Shown here one piece after another: positions 13,627 through 27,625 of a stretch of DNA of 64,000 nt; within the stretch, counting starts at the first letter, position 1, and every line of letters starts with the position of its first letter. The notes below the pieces were generated by a model. The model searched no databases and had not been told where the DNA came from. It was given only the letters and a program-made list of their open reading frames with translations. Position numbers and translations under genes: made by a program. The DNA comes from Glandiceps talaboti (taxonomy: Eukaryota; Hemichordata; Enteropneusta; Spengelidae), in NCBI RefSeq assembly GCF_964340395.1, contig NC_135549.1, forward strand, positions 4,381,001 through 4,445,000. The letters are read 5' to 3'.

Positions 13627-16258
13627 TAAAAGTAGTAAAACACAGCCCTGCATGCATTGTAGCATATACTGCATGTCATGTTGTGTCTGACTATAGACCA
13701 TACGTGTAGCATCTATGGTCTGACTAGTTCATACATACAACGTACCTATATGTATGAGCAAAACACAGCACATCTACAGTACATCTGTATATAACGACTT
13801 CACTTTAATAATCAAATAGTATGACATGGCATTATCACTCCCCATTGTGACCAATCAGTTTGAGTGGATATTTCAAAGTTAGTAATGGATTGATCCTGAT
13901 ATTAGGACAAGTGGATTGTGAAGACTGGGCAGAACACAGATCTGCAGTGCAGACAGGCTGTTCACCTTCAGTTCAGAACTATTGAATTTTCAATCTGTCC
14001 AGGTCAACTGAGAGGCTAAGGTTACAAGTAGCTATAACTAGGAAATTTGTCATCATGAGAGTTGACCAATATAGTATTCTCCCAAGAAAATATTCACACA
14101 GTTTTAAAACATTTACATAACAAAAGAGTACATTGTTATGTAGATTATTTCCTTTTGTTTAGATTGATATTTGGAACTCACTACTCTCTAAAAGCCTGGG
14201 CAAAATCTTGTACATTGTATATCAGATGGAAAGCTGGAATGGTTCTTTACAAAGCGGACTGATTGTGTACAAATGTATTTGTGTGACCCCCACTACAGCA
14301 TACGAGAGAATCTTGTATTAAAAACACATGGAAAGATAGAATTGGTTCGTTTTTCTTTTTTTACAAAGTTGAACTATTTGTGTATCATGTCTAACTTTGT
14401 ACTTCATTGCCTCCTACATGTACTTCTTTATTGCTACATATAATTATACCATGCACAAGCCCAGTTGAAGAAAAAAAAATGAAATTTGCATGTATATCCT
14501 GGTCCTTCTATGTTACAACAACACGTATCTACATCATTGGTTCTGCTGTGTTCAAAACATGAGTCAAAATATTCAAAATTGCCAATACTTTCCCCATTTA
14601 AAAAAACTATATTACTGTCACTGGTATAATTATATTATTCCTAATATTTTTCCTCATTCAGCTGGAAAATAGTCATAACCTCAGGGTTTTGACCTTAGGT
14701 CATATTTTTCTTAGTTGAACGAAGAAAAAAATATCGGGGAATAATATCTAATTATTCTGTATACTTACAATTTGAGAGAACTGAATAACATTGCCTAAAT
14801 AGCCAACTAAAGCCTACAATTTACGTAAGTAGCTGAGGAGACAAGATAATATATTGAGATAACAGCTGCTGATGAAGACACTACCCAGCTGTTGATAACG
14901 ATATCATATTAAAAGAGCACTGTCCTATCACAGTGTCAGTGACATGATTACCTCTTCAACCATACTACATCAATACATTGTTGTCTATTCAGAGCTGTGA
15001 TCATTAAAATGATTGTTGTTATGCATCCTTTGCGTTGATGTTATTTTTCAGGCACATACATTGTAACATGATGAATCTTACATCATTACAATACTATAAT
15101 AGGTGACATGTACAGTCCTTGCCACTCGAGTTCTCTGATGCTGACAGTTACTGTGAGACAGTACTTTAAACTGCTACAGATTGTATTGGTTAACCAAACA
15201 GTGGGAAGGGGTTGAGGGTTGTTGGCATGATGGGGATCAAACAAATTTGGTAAGGGATAAGTAATGCCATTGCCAAAATGGAAACTTCTTTCTGTTTATT
15301 CAGTGTCTCACTCAACTCTCTAAGTTTTAGTACGGCCAGCACCCTGGTTTAAAGTTTTGCACCCTGCTTTAAATGTTTTGCGCCCTGGTATTATCATGTC
15401 CTTTTGTCATAGTCTCCCACCTCCAGTATTGTTTCATGGGCATTTGCATCCTTTGAGCCTGTCATAATTGCTGTCATTATTTGTTATCACATGTTAAACC
15501 CTCTAAGAATACAAATGTGCTAAAACAAATGTTCGTTCACACCTTTTCCAAAGTAAAGTGACACCTTGTGCCATGCCATAATGTGTTTCCCCTCCACTGT
15601 ATGATTACATTGTACATGAATTACACATGGCAAACGTGATACTGTAGACTTTCGACTTGAATTCTTCAACATCGTCACAAATGTATAACAGCCTCGTGTA
15701 CCTTTTGATAAAGTGGTGATGATTTGTCCGATCATTAGTTTTATGTTCAAATTTACTCTTAAATACTTTAAGTTAATAGTTGGCCATTGTGTATCGCAAA
15801 GTTCGACCTGGGCGACTGTATACAATTTACAAAATTCCAACATGGCGGGTAATGATGTCACAAACTCTCTCGAGTTTTTGAAGTCCTCAATAGTAAAGCA
15901 TAGTAAGTCTCACATATCACATGTTTTTCAGCCAGATGTGACACTAGATACAATGATATAAGTGTACACAAACTTTTCAATGTTTTTTTTTTTTTAAATC
16001 TACTCGTCTCTGGTCATTTAAATTGTAGCTTCCCTGAGAAATATAATTGTTTTTGAAATAATTTGAAATAATGTTAGCTTTTCTGACAAAACTAATCATT
16101 ATAACTATTTGAAAAAAATTGAAATAATTTGTTGCTTTCCTAACAAAACTAATCATTATTGGAAATAGTATGAATAAATTATGCAAATGAGGCAGCCTGC
16201 TATCAGAACAATCCATAGAGAACACTGGATTTAATAGTGAGGAAATTGAGAATCTTAC

Positions 16259-16360
16259 CTCTACATAGATTGATGGTGGATGCTGTTGGTCTCCAATCAG
16301 TTTTATCACTCTTTTAATTGCGTCAGTATTCACTTTAATTAAATGCTGCACATTCCTGAT
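16259..16360 (-). CDS. BRAF: BRAF-type kinase, exon 2 (BRAF-specific region)
   Basis: Encodes 34 residues: IRNVQHLIKVNTDAIKRVIK, then LIGDQQHPPSIYVE. They align with the human BRAF stretch that starts WNIKQMIKLT and ends HNPPSIYLE. This is the start of the BRAF-specific region, a helical segment in BRAF-type but not ARAF/CRAF proteins that contributes to pairing with KSR. The acceptor is TTTTACAG and the donor is GTAAGA; both borders are phase 0. The length of 102 nt equals that of human BRAF exon 2 as I remember it. An 80-bp tandem array begins about 90 bp upstream of the acceptor, inside intron 1. Confidence 0.92.
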
Positions 16361-16451
16361 CTGTAAAATAGAAACAAAATATCGTGTCAATTCACTCTAC
16401 ATGTATGTATCATATTATCACACCTTATTAATATGTGACCATTTTGTAATT

Positions 16452-17044
16452 GGACTATTGCCTGTACATTGTTACAGAGACTTTCACAGGTCTGTGAATG
16501 AGTAGTTGACAGCGTGGGAATCTGGTGGTAGGGACTATTGCCTATACATTGTTACAGAGACTTTCACAGGTCTGTGAATGAGTAGTTGACAGCGTGGGAA
16601 TCTGGTGGTAGGGACTATTGCCTATACACTGTTACAGAGACTTTCACAGGTCTGTGAATGAGTAGTTGACAGCGTTGGAATCTGGTGGTAGGGACTATTG
16701 CCTATACATTGTTACAGAGACTTTCACAGGTCTGTGAATGAGTAGTTGACAGCATTGGAATCTGGTGGTACAGACTATTGCCTATACATTGTTACAGAGA
16801 CTTTCACAGGTCTGTGAATGAGTAGTTGACAGCATTGGAATCTGGTGGTAGGGACTATTGCCTATACATTGTTACAGAGACTTTCACAGGTCTGTGAATG
16901 AGTAGTTGACAGCATTGGAATCTGGTGGTAGGGACTATTGCCTATATATTGTTACAGAGACTTTCACAGGTCTGTGAATGAGTAGTTGACAGCATTGGAA
17001 TCTGGTGGTAGGGACTATTGCCTATACATTGTTAAAGAGACTTT
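16452..17044. repeat. 80-bp minisatellite, about 7.4 copies
   Basis: The unit begins GGACTATTGCCTATACATTG and contains the palindrome TTCACAGGTCTGTGAA. Copies start at 16,452 and every 80 bp up to 17,012; divergence is only a few substitutions. The array starts about 90 bp upstream of BRAF exon 2, in intron 1. Confidence 0.95.
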
Positions 17045-17992
17045 AGCTGCCTGGGGGGTTCTGGTAAGAGTTGCATAGATTCCATGACTTGCACCATAAT
17101 ATTGGTGGGGAACTATCAAATACTTTGGGCAATTCATGTAGATTTTACTAACTTAAAAGATCTTTCTACAAAATAAATCCATTCAAAATATGTACATGAA
17201 CATTGTATCTAAAGTGTCCTGATAAGCAAGTACATGTTCATTGTAGACTGGTCTACAGTCAACAACATCAAACAGATACATCACTGTCATTGGTGGCGTA
17301 CCTCTATATGTATACATTTGCACCTCAGTTGAAAGATCCATTCTAGTTCTACTATGATATATATACATGTATACCCATGGATAACTAGGTATATATACAT
17401 GCAGAAGTATTGTAGCTGAAAGTGATCCAAGTGTAGATAAGTTAACATTTGGGTGAACATGTACATTGTTACAATACATGTTCAACATGCACCCTGCATA
17501 TTCAAAATTTAGTGTATGTCAATCATTTTATTAAAACCCTCTGGAATTCAAGAAATTACGGGAAATGTGATAGACTAGACATAGTGTAGGGTAATTTGCC
17601 AGTGATCACTGTAACTATGTTGGTATTTCAAACACATAGTACAATGCTGTCCTATCAACTCTAATCAGTGTCTTCACAGAGAATGAAACTGATAGTGTTA
17701 TTGAGGCTGAAGTCCATTCATTGCTGGCATCCTATTGTGGTAAGCACCTAAGTATTGTTGTCACATTAACCAATAAAAACTCAGGTCAATGACCCTTACG
17801 TAATTAATAGACACTACATTTATCACCTGAAATCAAAACCCACTGTTTTCTTTCTCCACACTGATTTCATTTTGTGAGGTACTATAAAGCAGGGTCCTCG
17901 ATGACAAATACTGAAACTAATTCCTTTCAAGTTTCACACCATTTCTTGAAATCAATAATAGTAATCATATGGGTTCACCGCAGGTTGTATAA

Positions 17993-18193
17993 TACTGTAA
18001 ACCTGGAAATGTTCGCGTAAGATTTATTTTCGCTACAAAACAAAAACGCAAAAATAAGTAGTAGCGAAAATATCTATTTCTGCATAATGCAATGTACCAG
18101 TATGGTTATTAGTGAAAATTAATCTTTGTGAACTACATGAAGACTGTAAAATCGCAAAATTTTCTAGTCGTGAAAATATGCAGGTTTACAGTA
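17993..18193. mobile_element. About 200-bp mariner-like MITE
   Basis: TACTGTAAACCTG at 17,993 and its inverse CAGGTTTACAGTA at 18,181-18,193 bound the element. The outer TA pair can be read as the TA target duplication of Tc1/mariner elements, giving terminal repeats CTGTAAACCTG. The interior is AT-rich with GCGAAAAT-type repeats and no coding frame. Confidence 0.65.
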
Positions 18194-18634
18194 GGCTGAC
18201 CCCAAAGACAGACATTGTAAATGTCTGCTGCTTACAAAACAAGACCACTGACATACATGTATATGTATTGTTTTAACTTTACTTGGAACTACAGCCTACA
18301 GTGCAACCACCTGTTACAAAATAGAAAATAGACTACAGAAGGGCAAAGGTCACATGCTATAGAGGTCATGGCAGGTCATATGGGTTTGTTGACCACTTGG
18401 CCACTGGCCGATGATGCAGGAGATACACGCTGTGTACTGAAAACAATAGTGTAGTACAACTAGTAGTGAAAGGAGATAATCAGTATACATTGTTGTGAGT
18501 GACCATATCTGAAAGGATAACCTACTCTTGGCATTAGGCCTAAAAAAATAGTTTGATTCCAGTTACTCGACCCCACCTACATGTAGTTTTTCATTTTCAC
18601 AATAAACTAATTTTCATTAAAACAGATGTTTGTA

Positions 18635-18768
18635 AAGTAGCCCAAAGATATGTCTTGGTGTTACTATCTCAAGAAGTTCTCCACACCAAAGAAAGACACC
18701 AGTTGTCTCTCTATGGAGAGCTTCTTGAGATAGTAACACCAAGACATCACAAATCTCTGAGGCTACTT
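18635..18768. repeat. Long hairpin (foldback or pre-miRNA-like)
   Basis: Arms 18,651-18,683 and 18,714-18,746 pair over 33 bp with one mismatch (TGTCTTGGTGTTACTATCTC at the base) around a 30-nt loop. Outer segments AAGTAGCC and GGCTACTT extend the stem with internal bulges. The size is that of a miRNA precursor, but the near-perfect pairing also fits a tiny foldback transposon. It lies in BRAF intron 1. Confidence 0.55.
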
Positions 18769-20584
18769 GTCCTTTAATTGGTTTGCAATACTGTGCAAGT
18801 TAGCAGCAGCCTACTCATGCAGGTCATCATCTGCAATGTAACTGGACATGCTGACCATATGTAATGAGGGAAACTGTCTGGACACTGACTGAAGTGTGAA
18901 TAAACTGTCTGGGTTATACTGTCAATAATAAGTACTCTCTTGGGAAGCTTGTCTATCAACTTTGTTGGACAATTGCATAATTATATGACACAGTACCTTG
19001 ATTTATAGACTCAAGGGTACACTAAAAGAGCACAACAGGCAACAAGTCATTGTGACATCCACATCCCCATTACATGTATAATATATAAATGTACATGTAC
19101 TTGTATGCAATCACGTAGATAATAATTCTGATGTTTTCAAATATATACTGTAGTATTTGGTCATTGTTTGCAACACACAGATGACAGTTTCCTCATTACA
19201 AATTATACATTACTATGTGCCATGGAGGGTATTAGGTTTGGAAAGGATAATATTGTAATATTTGCAAAGAATCAATCAATCTCCCCCAGAACAATGTATC
19301 AAGTGCACTAAATTAATTAATGTACAGTAATATACATGCTCTGCCTACACTATGAGAAATGGTGTGACAATATCCCAGGGAGTGGTGAATGGATTTGGGT
19401 TTCAAACACATAGGATTTCCCTGCAATCAACTAGTACATGTATACAGTAACCAAAAACATTGATTCCCAGTGTATGTACATGTATCCAATGTACAATCAC
19501 TATTACTATGATTACTGTGCAAGGTACAAAGCATGTATATGTATATGTACATGTACGAAGGTGTAGATGGTGTGCCAGTCCTGAAAAGAACTGTTGGTCT
19601 GTGCACTGCTGAATTGTGCCACAGCAAAAAATTACATTTAATTACACAATCCAAAAAATTACATGTACAAGTATATACATGTACACCTATATATTCTTAT
19701 CTAAACATACATGTATGTGACTACAGATGATGCTTACACTTACACTTATAGCAATGATAAACTTTGTGTTAAATCTAGTCTCATGCATGTACATGTTTAC
19801 GAAATATATGTTACATGTAGGATTTAATTTTCATATACATGTAACATATATTACAATGACTAGCCTGGCAGAGGTAAATGATGTTTACATTGTATATCTT
19901 TTAATAACAAAATCATTTAACATGAAGATGAAAGGCAATTTGACTGAATTGCAAGGCTTGTATAAATTAATCATTTGGCGAATACATATAATATATACTG
20001 ATAATGGTAAATTTATACATAAAGACACTAACTGCAGTAAATGAACATTACAGACACATACTTCTGTCCTGTTCAGGCTAGCATACATGTAGATCACATA
20101 TGTGCAAGATGCTCAAAGGCATGATGACAGCATGTGTTGAGGGCATTGTGTTGGACCATACAGACAGACACAATTTGTCAAAGTGCAGAACCATGGGGCT
20201 GAATCTGTGGAATGGGGCTGCTATTACCTACAAATGTATAGGGTCAAGGCCTATCATAAACTGTACAAATGTATCTTTTATGTATGCACATTATCATCAG
20301 GACATGTTCTGACACAGGGACTAATATGTCCCGTCAACAAAACTTGCCACAGACTTGGGCAAATTTACATTTTCACATGGAAGAGGGCAGAGAGTGCCTG
20401 TATATATAATTATTACAAATGTATACATGTGTGCTGTTCTGTTTTTGCAAAACTACTCAATGAAAAAAGTCTTCATAGTTTGTAGAAGACACACTCCCTC
20501 AAATAATTTACTTCTATGTGACTGAATGATGACATAATTTTGGAGAAATTACATCATGTAGTTGCAAAAATAAATAGATACTAA

Positions 20585-21480
20585 AAAGTATCTGTGAGTG
20601 TGATATACAGAACATGGCTGGATTACACTATACTGACCCTGAAGGTCAAAGGGTCAAGGGCTTAAACAACATTTAAACCCAGTAATATAAATAGAGTCTC
20701 TGTCTTAAAGTTTTTGAGTTATGTGGTAAATAATAGTTGTTCACTACAAATATGGCCATCACATTCACAGGTACATGTAAATAGTGATAAGAGCACCAAC
20801 AATAATGTAGGTGTTTAGTTCTCTTGTTCTGCATTGCCTTTAGACACGAAAGAAGTCACACATAAATGCTACATGTGTATAGGTTGTCTGCAATATGAAA
20901 GCAATAGCATTAATCTGATAACTGACCCTGCAGGTCAAGGTCCAAATGTAAAAAGAAACCTTGCTGTGTATATATAGTTAGACACTTGAATGGAGTCTTT
21001 ATATATTAAAGTTTTTGAGTTATACATTGATTTGTTACTCTAAATATGGTTGCTATTTAATAAAAAGTGATCTGAGAACCAAAAGTAGTTTTGTGTATAT
21101 TTCTTTTCCTCAATATTACCTGTGAACATGATTTATAAGAAACTGGCAGCAAATAAATATAACGAAGTGTCTGTGATATGCACAAAATAGCTTGATTTTG
21201 ATAACTGACCCTGGAGATCATGGTCAATCATGTCTTAAAATAAAGCTTGTACCAAATAGTATGGGTGTGGACACTTGAATGAAGTCACTATGTACATTTA
21301 TATTACAGCTTTTGAGTTATGCCATAAATATTGATTTTTAACAACAAATATAGCCACCCTTCGGTAAAATTTGCATATGTCACGAAACAAAGGGATGTGT
21401 GTATGTCCCATATGACATAGCACCTTTGTGCCAGGTTTGAAAGAAATTCAATACTGCATGTCTGAGAAATGATGTAGTGT
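20585..21480. repeat. Three diverged tandem modules of about 290 bp
   Basis: Three successive segments (starting near 20,590, 20,890 and 21,170) share, in order, CTGACCCTG-AGGTCA, ACACTTGAATGGAGTC, AAAGTTTTTGAGTTAT and AAATATGGC. Similarity is partial, so the array is old. It lies in BRAF intron 1; no coding frame. Confidence 0.55.
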
Positions 21481-24001
21481 GGATGGAGGGATGGAGCCCA
21501 TTGTAATATTTTCCCACCCAGGGAAGGGGGGGGGGGAGGATGAGGAGGAGGAGGGCGGAAGGAGACCAATAATACATGTACATGTACACTGAATTTGCAC
21601 TAAAATATTTCCATGTTACTACGTACTTCACTGGCATGTTCAGTCACAGAACACAAGTAAGAACTGCCAACAATACAGGTATGTATGCCATGTGTTTTAT
21701 GATTATGGTTCAGCATAAATGACAAATATACATGTTCTGTATCTGATGTGCAGTGTATCAAAGTCAATCAATTAATTCCTATTGCAGATGACAATATGCA
21801 GTATGTGAAATATTTAATACAACAACAGGTCGACTCAAGAAGAGGACAGCATGAATTATAGGCAGATATGTATAAATACACATGAATGTAACCAACACAT
21901 GTAAATGTATATGTATATGGCTATGCAGACCAACAAAGTACTTGTAAATGATTGGAATGCAATGTCTCATGAAACAAAGAAAGGCCCATGAGTAATATAC
22001 ATGTACATGTATTTATGCTGACTACTGGTACACAATGTACATGTCTCGGAGTTGAAGGGAAACTGAATCTTCTAATATTCATTTTTATCTGCATGATAAT
22101 GATATGTTTTATCAGTACAGTACTAGGTTCTGCCTACAGCCCTAGATGTTATACAGATCTGACCTTGACTTTGAATGTGAAGGTCATGGCATGTTGTAAC
22201 TATGGCAACAAGGGCATTCATCTGGGGCTTTCTATTGCATGGACTTTTAACGACTGCATGCATGCATACATGTAGATACAATGTACGTATGCATCTATAC
22301 TGAGGTATAGCATCTAGGTGAATATTGATGATTGACACATACTGCAATTTTTATGGGTAATACTGTACTGACTTTGCACAAAGAACTAGAATGATGTAGT
22401 GACTAAAATCAGTTCTCCCTTCTCAAGTGACAAAAAACTGCTGTAATTTTAGAATATAAGACAGGATTGCATGAACTAATAAATCAGGGCTGAGGGGCTG
22501 CTAAGGTTTAAATAGTGAATGTGTACACACAAAGAAATGGCCTCTAGAATAACAAAAAATGTGTGTCTATATAAAAGAGATGTTTCTATATTCAACACAC
22601 ACTGTCAAACTAATTTGGAAAGAGGATTGGCTGTCTAAATACGTCAGTCTGCTAGGACTAGTACAGTCTAGAGAGTCGGAGCAATACTCTAGTCTGCGTC
22701 ATGACGTCCATAAAAAGCACTGCAGGGTCACAGAGCCATCTTATCATTCTAAGATTGACGTTCAAACTGGCCTAATCAACATTTCTCAGCAACCCCGGCA
22801 ATATTCTGCAGGCAAATCACCTTAAAATAACTCATGCAAGGCCCTAATAGAAAGGCAGGTAGGAAACTAAAGGTTAGACGAATTTACGTAAACAGTATTA
22901 AAACTAGTCTGTACTGACGTCATTAGGATGAACATACTGAGACGTTACAAATAAAACATTTTCAGATGCTTTAATACATAGCTATGTTCAGTTTTAGCTC
23001 CTAATCAGTGTGGAGAAATTCATGATATTATAAATTGCTATACATTTTACATAAACACAGTTGCCATTTATTAATATGTTTAGTATACTTGTTCTAAATA
23101 CATACATGTACTAGTATACATTTATACCCCAAAATTATCTTTCTGAAGATTAATTCTCTAGATTACAATTCCGTTTGCAAATTACTTGAAGCAATTCAAA
23201 GTGAGTGCAAAACTTAAATATTGTTATAAAAAGTCGGTGACGGTGACCGATAATAGTGTAGACATGATATCAGAAAACAGTACACAGACAGAAAGTCTCT
23301 GGCTGGTCTAACAGCTTGGCTGTCTTCAGATATTGATTGCATTAATTTTATACAGCTTTAAATGCAAGAGTCTAGCTGTCTGACATGGTAATTCAACCAT
23401 GCATTTACACCAAATCTGATACAAGTCACTATATTCCAGCTCAAGTCTTGTGAGTCAAATATCTGCTGATGTACAAAAAAAATGTACAAGTACAATGAAC
23501 AGGTAGTAGATACAAGAACTGTGCCACCACATGATACTAGATGTATATATGTTGATACATCAATTGACAATCATAATATTACGTTCACAAATGTACATAA
23601 CACTGGGTTCCTCTATTCTTTGATTTGCAGAAATAAACTCATTCAATATATATTTTACAAAAATAATTTAAAAGAAATGTTAATAAACAACTTTTTAGAT
23701 AATAATACTGATTTACATATATGGAATTTGTCTCTCATTTCATATTCAAGTCAAAAGCAGCAAAGTTAATTAATTGATTAAAAATCTACGATACAAATAT
23801 CCATTTCTCACCTATAAGCTTATGCCTTCTGTAAGACAAGGAAATGAGAAGTAAGAATTGCAAACAATATGTATTTTCAGAAAACTTTGTCCTTTGCACA
23901 TCTATCAATAATGTAAAGTAAATTCACAATAAAAATGCATAAATAAATGACTAAAATTGTGATGTCACCCTACTAAATACTGTGCATGTGCAGTGCATAT
24001 C

Positions 24002-24024
24002 GGGGGGGGGGGGGGGGGGGGGGG
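24002..24024. repeat. G23 homopolymer
   Basis: Run of about 23 G in BRAF intron 1. Its length is likely to be unstable or miscalled. Confidence 0.9.
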
Positions 24025-25249
24025 AGTCTCACTTTCAAAAGTACATGTACATGTATATCACATACAAGTATATATGTTAGATAGATATGTACAAGTTCTG
24101 TATAATAGTGAGAACATACATGTTACATGTATGTGGAGAGTACAAAATATTTGAAATTACATGTATCTACCAGGGTATATACAATTTATATTTGAACATG
24201 TACAGTTACTGGATTGCAGTCATATTCAGTGTGACAGATATGATTAGACATGCATATCATAATTCATATTCAGTTTCACGAATACTTATAGCTCTACCTC
24301 AATATACAATGTATACGAGTTAGCTTTCATGTATGAAATATGTTGTTTTTTTGATATTGTAGTCTGCATCCACTATGGTTTGTTTACACTAAAGTCAGTG
24401 ACCCAACTTTGACTGCAGCAATACTTGTTCTACGGGTTGCCACGTTACAATGTAAATGTAAGCCTAGATGAAGGAACTGAAACTCGCAAACACATTATTC
24501 AATCTTGTTCTCCATCTACCATGTATGTATATGTATGGAGCAGTGTTGTGATGGGATTTCCCATACCAAAGTCATAGAAACCGATGCAATGAAATGGTAT
24601 CCATCTGACCTGTCACGTCAGTGCAGAAGTACTGTACACGTATGTATAACTTACAATGTAAGAACATGCAGCTGACACTGAACATGCATGGGGCTAAATT
24701 TGACACCTAGGAAATGTGACCCAATTTTCACAGATCAACTTGACTGCCTAAAACATACCACACAACATGTAATGTATGTACATGTAGCATACCATGGTAC
24801 CTAGTGGCACCAGCATTTTTCAAACTAGGATAGGGGTACCTTAGAGTGACCTTAACCTAACAACAACTGATAAAACATTTGATAGTGTTTACATAACCCT
24901 AACATGTACACTGAGACTACCAAAACACAATGCAGTGAGTACAGAGGCTTTAAAAAGTTTTGACAATGTCCACAGGGCTTTATTTCAGTGTTTGGTTCTT
25001 TAGTAAATATGCTACATAGCACTGAGACGAAATAATGAACTGGACAGGTGTTGAGTGGGTCCCACAAGGGTGATAAATATATAACACCATTTCATGATAG
25101 ACTCCACTGCTCAAAGGTTTTACTTCAAATTACAAACTGTACATGTAAGTGTTGCCAATAAATACAACTTTTCAATGTATCTTTGACATTTTCCCCCTTC
25201 TCACAGGTGATCCCACATCCATTCTGATTCAACTTACATGTAATTTTAT

Positions 25250-25253
<4 letters not shown>

Positions 25254-25278
<25 letters not shown>
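25254..25278. repeat. (TCAA)n microsatellite
   Basis: Six units; may be a LINE tail read on the minus strand as (TTGA)n. Confidence 0.85.
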
Positions 25279-25280
<2 letters not shown>

Positions 25281-25875
25281 TAATTTGTATACAAATTGTA
25301 CAAACATAATCAAAATATACAACATGCCCATTTGAACGTGAGACTCCCCATCCCCAAATTAATCATTATATAGCTCCAAGAAAGTCATAATATTCAGATT
25401 GAGGTTTTCTGTTCCATGAGGTACATGTAAGCCTTAGCAAACTACATTTTAACAATGCATCTCAATGCAACAGAGAAACAGAATATCTTGCATGTTTGAA
25501 TGTATAGCCCTAATGCTTTGTAGTCTGAAAAAGTGTAAATTGCAATATGTCCAAAAAAAAAGTTGGCAAATTAGCCCATCTTTTGAAATATTTGACTAAA
25601 TCTCGGATGATATACGAGGGTCTGATGACGGCATTACAAATGGTAGCAATGAAAACATTTTTGGTAAGTGAAGAAAAATTATATAACAGTGCACTACTAA
25701 TACATATAACTACATGTACATGTACACACATGTAGAAACTTGGCATAACCTGTAAAAAATGTTTGAGTCAGTGACTCAAATAATCTCACCCTACTCAATA
25801 TAAAATATCAATACTGGAATAAGTAGAAATGCTATGTCAGCTTGATGGGGGAGCTTTTTTTAGGATATTTTATCA

Positions 25876-25878
<3 letters not shown>

Positions 25879-25906
<28 letters not shown>
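25879..25906. repeat. (TA)n microsatellite
   Basis: Short pure TA run. Confidence 0.9.
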
Positions 25907-25913
<7 letters not shown>

Positions 25914-26077
25914 CATACATGTATACATAAATCACCTTCTGACCAGTGTCAATGTAGCTCAGCTGTTGATATTTCACCAGCTAAATCCTCTAGATCATAA
26001 TGTACCCCAACTGATCAAACATATCCAGTCTGTACTAGTCGACCACCTGTTTAGTATTCTGTTGATTGCATGGTGTT

Positions 26078-26540
26078 TAGTCCTGCTTGCAGACAGTGCT
26101 GCACGCATTTCGCTCAACACTGTCCTGTGAAAACCAAATGTAACCTACCTATTTAGAGTGCGCCAGCAAAATGCTTTCGCACCAATTACAAATTACAAAT
26201 TAGCAAAATGTGTTGAGATCGAAACTTTTCCAGTTCGAACTGTAATTTCAAACATCCCACCACACAAATGCCACCATATTTGATCATGACATCCTGTAAG
26301 GAGGAAGCCCTGAAATTAAAGTTGAACTTGTGATTTCAAGATTTTTGGTCATCCAAACTGGGACTTTTGTAGTCATGGCGAGGTAAAATTACTAAATAGT
26401 CAATTTATTGCTAATATTTGACCATTGGATGTGTTCATTCTTTAGTTAGCAGCATTTCTGGTAAGCCCAGGTTTCATGGCTATCTCTTTGCAGGACGGAG
26501 AAGGAAAGGATGACTTACTCTGTCTGCAAGCAGGACTACA
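26078..26540. mobile_element. 463-bp non-autonomous DNA transposon with 9-bp target duplication
   Basis: The ends are inverted repeats beginning TAGTCCTGCTTGCAGACAG. The element is flanked on both sides by CATGGTGTT (26,069-26,077 and 26,541-26,549), a perfect 9-bp direct repeat. It has no coding potential. A 9-bp duplication is typical of Mutator-like elements; if the first C is chance, an 8-bp hAT- or P-type duplication is possible. It lies in BRAF intron 1. Confidence 0.8.
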
Positions 26541-27583
26541 TGGTGTTATACATATCAATTATCATGTCCATGTGTATGTACTGGTGTGACATAGGCCTAC
26601 TTTACAGCACAGATTAGACACTGGTTGACCTTTGACCTTCCGTTAACAGGACTGCAGACAGAGCAGTGAGGAATCTGTATTCTGGGTTGTTACACAATGT
26701 ATGATTATGGTTACATGTATGTGATAACCAAATATTTCAATGTGAAAAAACACAGAAAATTCTACAAAATTTGTTGTTACAGACATGGAATGGTACATTG
26801 TACACGTAATTACATGTTATTCTTATTTGACTCCTACAGAAGTGTATATGTATGACTTTAAGTAACAGCTATGTGTACAGTCAATGCAAAGAATTGACAA
26901 TATTTCAATTGAAAGTGAAAACAAATAATGACATCAGAGGAGAAAGCACATCTTAAATCAAAATTCAATATCAACGAAACCACCAAGGAAATAAACATAA
27001 TCACTTCAGAGCAATTGGCACTACCCTATGGACGTACTTACAAGTTGTTTACAAAAGTTGGGTAAACACAACAACAAAAGTCTGCAAAATCTGTGTACAT
27101 GTATCTTGACAAAACAATAAAGAACATTATAGACTACAGTAGTCACGTTCTCAGCTCTCTTTAACGTATGTCTTGGTAACTGTACAAGGCCATATTTTCT
27201 ATTAATGTCACATGCATGTACAGACAAAAGTACATTTAGTATGCACCATCCACAGCTGTCTGCATGTACTACTTATGTCAAGTCATCTTCAAAGTGCTTA
27301 CAGAGTTCATCAATATCTATTCACCTGACACCTGAAGGTTACAAACTACAGCCCAAGATACTGTATGACCATATTACAAACTATAGTACAAGATACTGTA
27401 TGACCAAATGTTACATTGTCTATGTTCAAAATACTTCACAATGACACCCTCTATGCTTCAATGGTGAATATTCAAATTGTCCAATTCTAAGATTCTATGT
27501 GCACTTTAGTTGTAAAATTAATGTTGAGTACAATATCAAGAAGTATATTGTTTTGCTCTTTTAATATCTATATATATACATCC

Positions 27584-27589
<6 letters not shown>

Positions 27590-27622
<33 letters not shown>
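27590..27622. repeat. (AC)n microsatellite
   Basis: About 16 dinucleotide units. Confidence 0.95.

Positions 27623-27625
<3 letters not shown>

Noticed and set aside
15520-15861. 113-residue minus-strand frame close to BRAF exon 2
   Set aside because: No similarity to RAF proteins and no splice borders that would add it in phase.
16452-17044. CRISPR-like or coding repeat
   Set aside because: An 80-bp period without spacers and not a multiple of three; an intronic minisatellite.
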